Origin: Advenella mimigardefordensis DPN7
GTDB taxonomy: Bacteria; Pseudomonadota; Gammaproteobacteria; Burkholderiales; Burkholderiaceae_B
NCBI RefSeq assembly: GCF_000521505.1
Contig: NZ_CP003915.1
Coordinates: 310,001 to 374,000, forward strand
Direction: 5' to 3'
DNA: 64,000 nt
Part shown: positions 37,102-45,772 of the stretch, piece after piece
Layout: each line of letters opens with the position of its first letter
Numbering within the stretch: position 1 is the first letter of the stretch
Notes under the pieces: generated by a model
The model's database searches: none
Told to the model about the DNA's origin: nothing
Seen by the model: only the letters and a program-made list of their open reading frames with translations
Translations under genes and position numbers: made by a program

Positions 37102-37659
37102 ATGACTGCTAAAACTGTATTGGGTGTGTTTGCGGCAAATACGCGGACATCCAGAACTATCCCTGCGAATTTTTTACGTAAAACACCGGCTAAAAGTCCA
37201 CCGGGAGCCTTTCAGTCAGCTCGTGCTTCTGATGACTTGTGTGCGTCCGATGCTGCCATTTCCTCAATGCGTGCTAGAACCACGCTATCGAGTAGTCGCG
37301 ATGTGTTTTCTACAGAAGATGAACTGTTACCCGCACCGGAAAAAATGGCTGCGGCAACTTCATCGTCGGTGGCAACAAAGTGGTCTCAGGTGAGGGATGC
37401 TGTAATGCGAAACGGCATAATGAGTATCACCAATCATCAACGACCACAGTTAATACTGATGAATGTGGAACACTATGACTCCCTGCGAGATCAGGTGGCG
37501 CGGAACAAAGCGGCGCAGCCCAAGCTTGATGAACTCAATGCAATGTTTGATGCACAGTTTGATTCATTTCAGACAGATGAGTTTAAATCAGCTACGAAAA
37601 GGATGCTGGAGGCTGAAGGTGAATTTCCTGAGCCAAGGTATTTGGGTCCAACGCGATAA
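37102..37659 (+). CDS. Phd-like antitoxin with a long Ser/Ala/Thr-rich N-terminal extension
   Basis: A 185-residue protein. Residues ~1-85 are low-complexity, rich in Ser, Ala and Thr, with no recognised domain. Residues ~95-135 (KWSQVRDAVMRNGIMSITNHQRPQLILMNVEHYDSL) resemble a Phd/YefM-type antitoxin fold, and residues 140-185 are an acidic, toxin-binding-like tail. It sits 11 bases before a zeta-type toxin gene. GAGGAGA before the ATG at 37102 supports the start. The extension is unusual for an antitoxin (usually 80-95 residues). Confidence 0.6.
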   Translation: MTAKTVLGVFAANTRTSRTIPANFLRKTPAKSPPGAFQSARASDDLCASDAAISSMRARTTLSSSRDVFSTEDELLPAPEKMAAATSSSVATKWSQVRDAVMRNGIMSITNHQRPQLILMNVEHYDSLRDQVARNKAAQPKLDELNAMFDAQFDSFQTDEFKSATKRMLEAEGEFPEPRYLGPTR

Positions 37660-37670
37660 GGTGTGATCCA

Positions 37671-38312
37671 ATGCCAAGGATTATTGTGTTGGCTGGCGTC
37701 AATGGTGCCGGTAAAAGTTCAGTTGGTGGTCAATATCTGCAATCTTTCGGCATGAACTGGTATAACCCAGACGCAATGGCGCGTTTATACAGAGCCCACG
37801 CGCGCATTCAACCGACAATTGAAGAAGCAAATGCATATGCGTGGCGTTACGGATATAGCAAGCTGCAAGGGGCGATCGCAAACAAGCTCAGCTACTCGTT
37901 TGAAACCACATTGGGCGGAGAATCAATAACTCAGCTTTTGAAGGTAGCCGCTCAGACTCATGAACTACATGTTTTGTACTGTGGACTTGAGAGCATTGAG
38001 CTGCATATCGAGCGTGTGCGGAGACGAGTATCTGAAGGTGGTCACGCTATTCCCGAAAGTGCCATTAGAAAAAGATGGGTTGGTTCCAGGCAGCATCTTA
38101 TAGATCTGATGCCATATTTGACTTCTTTGCGCGTGTTTGATAACTCCGCCGAGCAGGACCCAGTGAAGTACCTCCCGTCCATGAGGCGTATTATTAAGAT
38201 CGAAAATCAAAGGTTGATTGTGCCTGATGAGAGTGACGTTACTGCCTTGCGCCATCTACCCGGATGGGCCAGGCCAATAGCGATGAGAGCGTTGTTGGGA
38301 TTTGCTGATTAA
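37671..38312 (+). CDS. Zeta toxin-like kinase
   Basis: A 213-residue P-loop kinase. It has Walker A GVNGAGKSS with Lys15, the NPDAMARLYRA segment resembling the zeta substrate-binding region, FETTLGGESITQLL and the basic ERVRRRVSEGGHAIPESAIRKRW. Zeta toxins phosphorylate UDP-N-acetylglucosamine or other nucleotide sugars. Its base composition is AT-richer than neighbouring genes, suggesting acquisition. Partnered with a Phd-like rather than an epsilon-type antitoxin, which is a mixed arrangement. Confidence 0.75.
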   Translation: MPRIIVLAGVNGAGKSSVGGQYLQSFGMNWYNPDAMARLYRAHARIQPTIEEANAYAWRYGYSKLQGAIANKLSYSFETTLGGESITQLLKVAAQTHELHVLYCGLESIELHIERVRRRVSEGGHAIPESAIRKRWVGSRQHLIDLMPYLTSLRVFDNSAEQDPVKYLPSMRRIIKIENQRLIVPDESDVTALRHLPGWARPIAMRALLGFAD

Positions 38313-38699
38313 GAATACGTTGATTCATATGAAGTGAAGGCTTGTGTCTTCGTAGTCTTTTATCCTGGGCTGGCCGGTTGTTTATGATTAATCTTTGAAG
38401 AGGGCCGCGTTATTCCTTCCGCCCAGGTATGGGGGATGTGGTTACGTTTTCTTGATGGCGTTGCAGACAAAAGTCGAATGCAAAAATATCTATACTAGCC
38501 AACACGAAGTGCACATGCTCACTGGCGGCGGAGTCCTCGCGCAGCACATGATAATTAATATATATTAATTACTAAATAATATATATCAGGCTTGTCATAT
38601 TCTTTAAAATGGTTGGTTACGCATTTCTATATATCATTGCGTAATAATCAAATAAAACCAGCAAGGGTAAACCCTTGTGTTTATTCATCGAGTTGCAGA
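38313..38699 (+). other. 387-base AT-rich gap with a 20-bp palindrome
   Basis: No gene is supported. It holds the promoter of the monooxygenase-ABC cassette. The 20-base perfect palindrome TAATTAATATATATTAATTA lies at 38552-38571, followed by further AT-rich sequence. It may be an operator or a high-melting-free opening region. I see no attachment site or repeat pair that would define an island edge. Confidence 0.5.
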
Positions 38700-40160
38700 A
38701 TGAGTTATCCCTCCCCCGAAAAAGACGGCTTGCCCGGCCTTGAAGCACGTTTGCAGGAAGATCTTACCCGTCTTGACCTGCCAGGCAAGGACTGGGTGCA
38801 GCCGCGACTGGTGGATGGTGAGCGCTTGCTGGACGTGGCGATTATTGGCGGCGGCATGGCGGGTTTAACCGCTGCGATTGCCTTGCGCAATCTGGGTGTG
38901 CGCGCCTGTAATTTCGATCGTGCGCCCGCGGGCTTTGAAGGGCCATGGGCTACTACGGCGCGTATGGAAACCCTGCGATCGCCCAAACAGCTGACCGGGC
39001 CCGCCCTGGGGCTGCCTTCGCTCACCTTCCGTGCCTGGTTCGAGGCACAGTACGGGCGTCAGGAATGGGACGCACTGGATAAAATACCACGTTTGCAATG
39101 GATGGACTATTTGCGCTGGTATCGCAAAGTGATGAATGTGGACGTGCGCAACGAACATCACGTTCGTCATGTCCACCTGCATCCCGACAATTATCTCGAA
39201 TTAACGCTACAGGCGCCCGACGGACAAAAAGTAGTGGGTGCGCGGCGTCTGATTCTGGCGACGGGCCGTGATGGCCTGGGCGGGCCGGCTTACCCTGCGT
39301 TTGCAGATAAGGTACCGGCGCATTTGCGTGCTCATTCTTCTGATTTCTTTGATTACAACACGCTCGCCGGCAAGCGGGTCGGGGTGATCGGTGCAGGTGC
39401 GTCGGCCATGGATAGCGCCGCGACCGCATTGGAAGCAGGGGCGCATAGCGTGGATATGATTATCCGGCGTAACGAGATTCCCCGTATCAATAAGGGGAAA
39501 GGTTCGGGTAGCCCCGGCCTGGTACACGGTTACGCGGGTTTATCGGACGACTGGAAGTGGCGGATTCGTCATTACATCAATGTGCAGCAGGTGCCACCGC
39601 CTAAAGGCAGCACCTTGCGGGTGGCGTCTCATCACAATGCTCGTTTCAATGTGGGCTGTCCGGTACTGGACATTGAAGTGCGCGAGGACGTGATTTATCT
39701 GACCACGCCCAAAGGCACGTTCGTTCTGGATTTCCTGATTTTTGCCACCGGCTTCAAAATCGACTGGCATCTGCGGCCGGAGTATGCCGAGCTGGCGCCG
39801 CTGGTTCGCACCTGGGGGCAGCGTTATCAACCTCAGCCCGGACAGGAAGATGCTGAACTGGCCGCCTGTCCCGATTTGGGGGCAGGGTTTGAGTTTCAGC
39901 CCCGCGATGGCGTGGATGCACCAGGCCTCGCTCACATTCACTGTTTCAGCTATCCTGCCGTGGCATCGCACGGTACCGTCTCGGGCGATATTCCGGCTAT
40001 TTCCGATGGTGCCTCGGCGATTGCCCGTGCGATTGCAGGTTCCCTGTATCAGGAAGATGTTGCGGCTCATTATGCTCAATTGGAAGCTTATGCCGAACCG
40101 GAACTCGATGGTGATGAGTGGACGGCCGCCGGCCCGCCTCTGCCCGTGGAGGCGCAATGA
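38700..40160 (+). CDS. FAD/NAD(P)-binding monooxygenase-like flavoprotein
   Basis: A 486-residue protein. It has an FAD-binding Rossmann motif DVAIIGGGMAGLTAAIALRN near residue 45, an NAD(P)H-binding GKRVGVIGAGASAMDSAATAL near 220 and the ATGFKIDW motif near 350. This arrangement is that of flavin-containing or Baeyer-Villiger-type monooxygenases. It opens a nine-gene cassette; the next gene starts inside its stop codon (ATGA). It probably oxidises the imported substrate or an intermediate. Substrate unknown. An ATG at 38700 is preferred to the longer frame. Confidence 0.8.
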   Translation: MSYPSPEKDGLPGLEARLQEDLTRLDLPGKDWVQPRLVDGERLLDVAIIGGGMAGLTAAIALRNLGVRACNFDRAPAGFEGPWATTARMETLRSPKQLTGPALGLPSLTFRAWFEAQYGRQEWDALDKIPRLQWMDYLRWYRKVMNVDVRNEHHVRHVHLHPDNYLELTLQAPDGQKVVGARRLILATGRDGLGGPAYPAFADKVPAHLRAHSSDFFDYNTLAGKRVGVIGAGASAMDSAATALEAGAHSVDMIIRRNEIPRINKGKGSGSPGLVHGYAGLSDDWKWRIRHYINVQQVPPPKGSTLRVASHHNARFNVGCPVLDIEVREDVIYLTTPKGTFVLDFLIFATGFKIDWHLRPEYAELAPLVRTWGQRYQPQPGQEDAELAACPDLGAGFEFQPRDGVDAPGLAHIHCFSYPAVASHGTVSGDIPAISDGASAIARAIAGSLYQEDVAAHYAQLEAYAEPELDGDEWTAAGPPLPVEAQ

Positions 40161-41131
40161 CGCTGTGGCTGATTAAACGCGTCCTGCAGGCGCTGCTCAT
40201 TATCCTGTTGATGACAGTGATCGTCTTTATCGGCCTGCACGCGGTCGGCAATCCGATTGATATTCTGATCGGGCCGGATGCCGATCAGCGCGACCGTGCC
40301 CGCATCATTGCACAGATGGGTCTGGACCAGCCATTATGGTTGCAATATTTTCATTTTCTGGGCAGTGCGGTGCAGGGTGATCTGGGTAACAGCTTTGTAT
40401 ACAACCAGCCGGCCCTGCAACTGGTGCTGCATCGACTGCCGGCGACCATGGAGCTGGCGCTGGCCGCCCTGGTGATTGCGATTGTGGTAGGCGTGCCGCT
40501 GGGGCTGATCGCCGGACTTTATTCGGAGAGTATCGCGTCGCGCACGATCATGACCGGCAGTATTCTGGGCTTTTCATTGCCGACCTTCTGGGTCGGACTG
40601 GTGCTGATCATGGCATTCAGTGTCAGCCTGGGATGGCTGCCTTCGTCCGGGCGCGGACAAACCGTGACGCTGTTTGGTTATCAGTGGTCGTTTCTGACGC
40701 TCGATGGCCTGCGTCATCTGTTGTTGCCGGCGATTAATCTGGCCTTGTTCAAGGTTTCCCTGGTAATCCGGCTAACCTATGCCGGCGTGCAGGAAGTGCT
40801 GCCGCTGGATTATATCCGGTTTGCCCGTGCCAAGGGTTTGAGCAATTTGCGGGTGATTGGCGTGCATGTACTGCGCAATATCATGATCCCGCTCGTCACC
40901 GTATTGGGGCTGGAATTTGGTTCGACCATCGCCGGTGCTGTGGTGACCGAGAGTATTTTTTCATGGCCGGGTGCGGGCAAGCTCATCCTCGATAGCATTA
41001 ATGGCCTGGACCGGCCGGTGATTCTAGCCTATCTGGTGATTATTGTCTGTGTGTTCGTGACCATCAATCTGCTGGTGGATATTGCCTATCGCCTGCTGGA
41101 TCCGCGCGTTCGACTGGAGGGGGCACGATGA
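40157..41131 (+). CDS. Peptide/nickel-class ABC transporter permease (DppB-like)
   Basis: A 324-residue inner-membrane permease. It starts LWLIKRVLQALLIILLMTV and shows the periplasmic NPIDILIGPDADQRDRARI segment and the EAA loop DYIRFARAKGLSNLRVIGVHVLRNIMIP. It is the first permease of the cassette. The start overlaps the monooxygenase stop and its own stop overlaps the next start, both by 4 bases. It pairs with the following permease to form the channel for an unknown substrate. Confidence 0.92.
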   Translation: MTLWLIKRVLQALLIILLMTVIVFIGLHAVGNPIDILIGPDADQRDRARIIAQMGLDQPLWLQYFHFLGSAVQGDLGNSFVYNQPALQLVLHRLPATMELALAALVIAIVVGVPLGLIAGLYSESIASRTIMTGSILGFSLPTFWVGLVLIMAFSVSLGWLPSSGRGQTVTLFGYQWSFLTLDGLRHLLLPAINLALFKVSLVIRLTYAGVQEVLPLDYIRFARAKGLSNLRVIGVHVLRNIMIPLVTVLGLEFGSTIAGAVVTESIFSWPGAGKLILDSINGLDRPVILAYLVIIVCVFVTINLLVDIAYRLLDPRVRLEGAR

Positions 41132-42054
41132 GTCAGCCTGTGACAGGTTCTGCTGTGCAAGCGCAGATCAATGTGCCTAAACCGTCGCTATTGCGCGAAC
41201 GGCTGGCCGATTTTTTCTCCTCCAAGCGTGCAGTGGTTGGATTCGTGCTATTGCTGTTGCTGGCTTTGGGTTCGGTGTTTGCACATTGGCTGACACCGCA
41301 GAATCCCTATGATTTGATGCAACTGGATATCCTGGATTCGCGGCTGCCACCAGGCAGTGCCAATGGCGCCGGTACGTTTAATTACTGGCTGGGTACCGAC
41401 GGGCAGGGCAGGGATTTGTTGTCTGCCATTCTGTATGGTCTGCGTATCAGCCTGACGGTGGGTGTGGGCTCTGCGATTATTGCGAGTGTGGTTGGAACCA
41501 TACTGGGCGTACTCTCTGCCTATGCCGGCGGACGGATCGACAGCTTTATCATGCGTACCGTTGATTTGATGCTGTCATTTCCATCGATTCTGATTGCAAT
41601 GATGATTCTGGCGTATCTGGGCAAGGGTATCGGCAATGTGATATTGACGCTTGTGATACTGGAGTGGGCCTATTATGCGCGCACCGCCCGGGGGCAGGCG
41701 CTGGCCGAGCGACAGAAAGAATATGTGGAAGCGGCGAAAAGCCTGAATATTCCGCAATGGCGGATCATGCTGCGGCACATCCTGCCCAATTGTCTGCCAC
41801 CTTTGATTGTGATAGGCACCCTGCAGGTGGCGCGTGCGATTACGCTGGAGGCGACCATGAGCTTTCTGGGGCTGGGCGTGCCGGTGACGGAACCGTCGCT
41901 GGGATTACTGATCGCCAATGGCTACCAATACATGCTTTCAGGGCAATACTGGATCAGCCTGTTTCCGGGCGTGGCGCTGCTGGTCACGATCGTAGCGCTG
42001 AACCTGGTGGGCGATCGTCTGCGGGAAATTTTTAATCCGCGGAGGCTGCGATGA
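41128..42054 (+). CDS. Peptide/nickel-class ABC transporter permease (DppC-like)
   Basis: A 308-residue permease with a first helix at ~residues 38-58 (AVVGFVLLLLLALGSVFA), the NYWLGTDGQGRDLLS family block, and the EAA loop EYVEAAKSLNIPQWRIMLRHILPNCLPP. The C-terminal LNLVGDRLREIFNPR ending is typical of DppC/OppC. It is cotranslated with the upstream permease and overlaps the downstream ATPase gene by 4 bases. Confidence 0.92.
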   Translation: MSQPVTGSAVQAQINVPKPSLLRERLADFFSSKRAVVGFVLLLLLALGSVFAHWLTPQNPYDLMQLDILDSRLPPGSANGAGTFNYWLGTDGQGRDLLSAILYGLRISLTVGVGSAIIASVVGTILGVLSAYAGGRIDSFIMRTVDLMLSFPSILIAMMILAYLGKGIGNVILTLVILEWAYYARTARGQALAERQKEYVEAAKSLNIPQWRIMLRHILPNCLPPLIVIGTLQVARAITLEATMSFLGLGVPVTEPSLGLLIANGYQYMLSGQYWISLFPGVALLVTIVALNLVGDRLREIFNPRRLR

Positions 42055-43043
42055 GTACAACGCCTTTGCTGCAAGTGCGCGATCTGCGCACGCACTTCAT
42101 GACCCGGGCAGGCCAGGTGCCTGCGGTGGATGGCGTATCGCTGCAACTGGAGTCCGGGCGCATTCTGGGGCTGGTTGGTGAGTCCGGCTCTGGCAAATCG
42201 GTCACTGGCTTTTCCATTATGGGCCTGATCGACGAACCGGGTCGCATTGTTGGCGGGCAGATTCTGTTCAAAGGACAGGATCTGCGGCACCTGCCGCAAA
42301 AGGAACTGCGCCGCCTGCGCGGTAACCGCATCTCCATGATTTTTCAGGATCCAATGATGACATTGAATCCGGTGTTGCGGGTAGATACGCAAATGATCGA
42401 AACCCTGCGCGCGCACGAAAAAATCAGCCGCAGGCAGGCCTGGGAACAATCGCGCGATATGCTGGGACTGATGGGGATTCCCAGTCCTGAGGCCCGCCTG
42501 TCGGCATACCCGCATCAGCTCTCTGGCGGTATGCGCCAGCGGGTGGCCATTGCCATAGCGCTGTTGCTGCGACCCGACCTGATTATTGCCGATGAACCTA
42601 CCACTGCACTGGATGTCACGATTCAGTCGCAGATCCTGTCGGAGATACAAAAGCTATCTGCCCGCTACGGCACTGCATTGATCTGGATTACCCACGATCT
42701 GTCGGTCGTGGCCGGACTGGCTGATGATTTGCACGTGATGTATGCAGGCAAGATTGTGGAAGCGGGCACAGTCGATCAGGTGCTGGACAACCCGCAGCAC
42801 CCGTATACCCAGGGCCTGATCCAGAGCCTGCCTGCAAATAACATAAGGGGCCGGCCGTTGCGGCAGATTGCCGGCATGACGCCCAACCTCCTTTCATTGC
42901 CGTCAGGCTGTGCATTCGCGTCGCGTTGTTCGCGGCGCACTGCGGTCTGTGAAACCATGCCGGCGCTGGATGAACTGACCGCAGGTCATCGGGTGCGTTG
43001 TTTTCACCCGGGCGCTGTGCCTGAAACGGAAGTGGCCTTATGA
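42051..43043 (+). CDS. ABC transporter ATP-binding protein (DppD/OppD-like)
   Basis: A 330-residue ATPase with Walker [12 protein letters not shown], signature [14 protein letters not shown], Walker [13 protein letters not shown], and the H-loop [11 protein letters not shown]. The C-terminal extension has [12 protein letters not shown] and [10 protein letters not shown], as in OppD/DppD. It is the D-type ATPase of the cassette importer and overlaps its neighbours by 4 bases on both sides. Confidence 0.92.
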   Translation: MSTTPLLQVRDLRTHFMTRAGQVPAVDGVSLQLESGRILGLVGESGSGKSVTGFSIMGLIDEPGRIVGGQILFKGQDLRHLPQKELRRLRGNRISMIFQDPMMTLNPVLRVDTQMIETLRAHEKISRRQAWEQSRDMLGLMGIPSPEARLSAYPHQLSGGMRQRVAIAIALLLRPDLIIADEPTTALDVTIQSQILSEIQKLSARYGTALIWITHDLSVVAGLADDLHVMYAGKIVEAGTVDQVLDNPQHPYTQGLIQSLPANNIRGRPLRQIAGMTPNLLSLPSGCAFASRCSRRTAVCETMPALDELTAGHRVRCFHPGAVPETEVAL

Positions 43044-44053
43044 CAGATGAAATCAAAGTGCCGTTGATGCAGGTGCGTCATGTATCAAAAACGTTCGGGC
43101 AAGTAAATGAGGGGATATTGGACCCCTGGCTGCAAAAGCTCCGCTTAACGCGTCCTGCTGCACTCACCCGTGCGGTGGATGATGTTAGCCTGGATATCGC
43201 AAAGGGCGAAGTGGTTGGGCTGGTTGGTGAATCCGGTTGCGGCAAATCGACGCTGGGTCGGATGGTGGCCGGTATTATGGAGCCAACAGCCGGCCAGGTG
43301 CTGGTTAACGGACAGGACCTGAAGACGCTGCCCAGGCATGAGGCCGAGGCGGCCCGCCTGAAAATTCAAATGATTTTCCAGGACCCCTATGCCAGCCTGA
43401 ATCCACGCATGCGCGTGCGCGACATCGTGGGCGAATCGCCGCGATTGCACAACATGATATCGGCACAGGATGTGGACCAATACGTCTCTGAACAACTGGA
43501 GCGCGCCGGCTTGTCTGCCAGCCTGCGCAACCGTTTTCCGCATCAGTTCAGCGGCGGGCAGCGTCAGCGCATCGGTATCGCGCGAGCATTGGCAGTGGCG
43601 CCCGATATGCTGGTTTGTGATGAAGCCGTTGCCGCTCTGGACGTCTCCATTCAGGCTCAGATTCTGAATCTGTTCATGCAACTGCGTGCGCAGCTGGGCC
43701 TGACCTATTTGTTTATCAGTCATGACCTGGGCGTGGTGGAGCATTTGTCTGATCGCGTGGTGATCATGTACCTGGGTCGTATTGTCGAACAGGCGCCGGT
43801 CTCCGATATTTTCAGCAAACCCAATCATCCCTATACCCAGGCCCTGCTGGCCGAGATTCCGAAAATGCGGGATCGCAAGAAAGTGTTTTCGATGATCAAG
43901 GGTGAAATACCCAGCCCACTTAATCCGCCCACAGGCTGTCATTTTCATCCGCGTTGTCCGCATGCCATGCCTCGCTGTCGCACCGAAGTGCCGCTACTCA
44001 AAACGGTGGCCGGCGGGCATCTGAGTGCCTGTCATCTGAATGATCAAACCTGA
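43040..44053 (+). CDS. ABC transporter ATP-binding protein (DppF/OppF-like)
   Basis: A 337-residue ATPase: Walker [12 protein letters not shown], signature [14 protein letters not shown], Walker B MLVCDEAVAALD (Ala after the Glu region where Pro is common), H-loop ISHDLGVVEHL, and the C-terminal HPYTQALLAEIP and CHFHPRCPHAM. It completes a full two-permease, two-ATPase importer. An 82-base gap then separates it from the binding protein gene. Confidence 0.92.
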   Translation: MTDEIKVPLMQVRHVSKTFGQVNEGILDPWLQKLRLTRPAALTRAVDDVSLDIAKGEVVGLVGESGCGKSTLGRMVAGIMEPTAGQVLVNGQDLKTLPRHEAEAARLKIQMIFQDPYASLNPRMRVRDIVGESPRLHNMISAQDVDQYVSEQLERAGLSASLRNRFPHQFSGGQRQRIGIARALAVAPDMLVCDEAVAALDVSIQAQILNLFMQLRAQLGLTYLFISHDLGVVEHLSDRVVIMYLGRIVEQAPVSDIFSKPNHPYTQALLAEIPKMRDRKKVFSMIKGEIPSPLNPPTGCHFHPRCPHAMPRCRTEVPLLKTVAGGHLSACHLNDQT

Positions 44054-44135
44054 GTGGGCATCAGGGATTAACTGCCCGATTTCAATCGTGTTGATTATAG
44101 TGATTAAGTAGCCGTAACTATCTAAAGGAATACAA

Positions 44136-45698
44136 ATGAAAAAGCGCGTACTGGCTGCCATTGCAGCAAGCCTGCTGGCTGCAGGAAATATGGCCCACGC
44201 AGAAGAACTGACGATCGCCTTTGCCGATAATCTGTCTTCGCTGGATCCACAACTGAATAACTTCGCGGGTGACCGTTCTGCCGGCCTGTTCTTTTTTGAT
44301 ATGCTGGTCAACAATTATCACAATAAACTGTTGCCTGGCTTGGCAACCGAATGGAAAAACACCGGCCCTACAACCTGGGAATTCAAATTGCGCCAGGGCG
44401 TCAAGTGGAGTGATGGCACGCCGTTCACCACTGAAGACGTTATCTATTCTATCGAGCGCATCCGCAAGGTGCCCGGTTCCGTTGCGCCCTTTACCGGCTA
44501 TGTCCGTACAATTAAAAGCGTGACCGAAAAAGAACCCGGCACGCTGGTATTTGAAACCACGATTCCCAATCCGGGATTGCCGCTGAATCTGGCTTCTGTA
44601 CACCTGGTGCAGAAAAAAAGCACCGAGAATGCGACCAGCGATGATTTCAATTCAGGCAAGGCGCTGATCGGTACAGGCCCGTATAAACTGGTGTCTTATA
44701 CGCCGGGCGCGGGTTTCAAGGTTGAGGCCAATCCAACATACTGGGGTGAAAAACCATTGTGGGATAAAGTGTCCTATCGCTATGTCGCTAACGCCGCCAC
44801 GCGTTCCACGGCCTTGCTGTCCGGTGATGTAGACGTGATCGACAAAGTGTCGGTTGCCGATCTGAAAAAGCTGGAAGGCGATGATAAGGTAAAGGTCTAT
44901 GCCTATAACGGGCTGCGTGTGTTCCTGCTGCAACCGAGTTTTAATCCGCAACCCAATAAATTCATTACCGACAACAGTGGCAAACCATTGGATAAAAATC
45001 CGTTGCTGGATTTGAAAGTACGTCAGGCATTATCGCTGGCGATCAATCGTGATGCGATTGCTGATCGCATTTTGCAGGGCAGTGTGACGGTGGCTGACCA
45101 GTGGATGCCAAAGGACTCGATTGGCTACAACCCGAATATCAAACCGATAGCCTTTGATGCCCAGAAAGCAAAAGAACTGCTTAAGGAAGCCGGCTACCCG
45201 GATGGCTTTAATCTGACTATTCATGTGCCCACTGATCGTTATCCCATGGCGCCTGAAACCGTGCAGGCAGTGGCACAGTTCTGGAGCCGTATTGGTGTGA
45301 AAACGCAAGTGTCAGTCGTGCCATGGGCCGTGTATTCAAGCGCAGCCCGGAAAAATGAATATGCCATGTCTGTGATTGCCTGGGGTAATGGTACTGGTGA
45401 GGGCAGCTATGCCATGGTGAATATTCTGGCGACGGTGAATCCGGATAAAGGCCTGGGCGCTTCGAACTGGGGGCACTACAGCAGCCAGAAACTGGATGAT
45501 TATCTGAAGCAGGCAACCGAAGAATTTGACGATGCCAAACGTGAAAAAATCATGCAGGACGCGGCGCAGTCGGTATCAGATGAAGTGGGCGTGATTCCCA
45601 TGTTCCATTACAAAAACATCTGGGCAGCGCGCAAGGGGCTGGTTGTAAAACCCCTGAGTTCAGACCGTACCGTGCCGGTTATGGTCACCAAGGAATAA
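44136..45698 (+). CDS. ABC transporter substrate-binding protein (SBP family 5)
   Basis: A 520-residue periplasmic protein. Its signal peptide (KKRVLAAIAASLLAAGNMAHA) ends near residue 22. The SBP_bac_5 core includes SSLDPQLNN, KWSDGTPFTTEDVIYSIERI, IGTGPYKLVSYTPG and RQALSLAINRDAIADRI. It captures the substrate of the cassette importer. Family 5 covers peptides, nickel, opines and glycosides, so the ligand is open. Its own leader suggests higher expression than the permeases. AAAGGAA precedes the start. Confidence 0.9.
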   Translation: MKKRVLAAIAASLLAAGNMAHAEELTIAFADNLSSLDPQLNNFAGDRSAGLFFFDMLVNNYHNKLLPGLATEWKNTGPTTWEFKLRQGVKWSDGTPFTTEDVIYSIERIRKVPGSVAPFTGYVRTIKSVTEKEPGTLVFETTIPNPGLPLNLASVHLVQKKSTENATSDDFNSGKALIGTGPYKLVSYTPGAGFKVEANPTYWGEKPLWDKVSYRYVANAATRSTALLSGDVDVIDKVSVADLKKLEGDDKVKVYAYNGLRVFLLQPSFNPQPNKFITDNSGKPLDKNPLLDLKVRQALSLAINRDAIADRILQGSVTVADQWMPKDSIGYNPNIKPIAFDAQKAKELLKEAGYPDGFNLTIHVPTDRYPMAPETVQAVAQFWSRIGVKTQVSVVPWAVYSSAARKNEYAMSVIAWGNGTGEGSYAMVNILATVNPDKGLGASNWGHYSSQKLDDYLKQATEEFDDAKREKIMQDAAQSVSDEVGVIPMFHYKNIWAARKGLVVKPLSSDRTVPVMVTKE

Positions 45699-45772
45699 GC
45701 GGCTAGCTGCGGCAATATACGCGTCGTACCATCGATGACGATAGTGCGGGTGCGGAATGAATGGAAACAATT

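Noticed and set aside
43145..43963. 272-codon minus-strand frame inside the cassette OppF-like gene
   Set aside because: Antisense shadow of a gene with complete ABC motifs.
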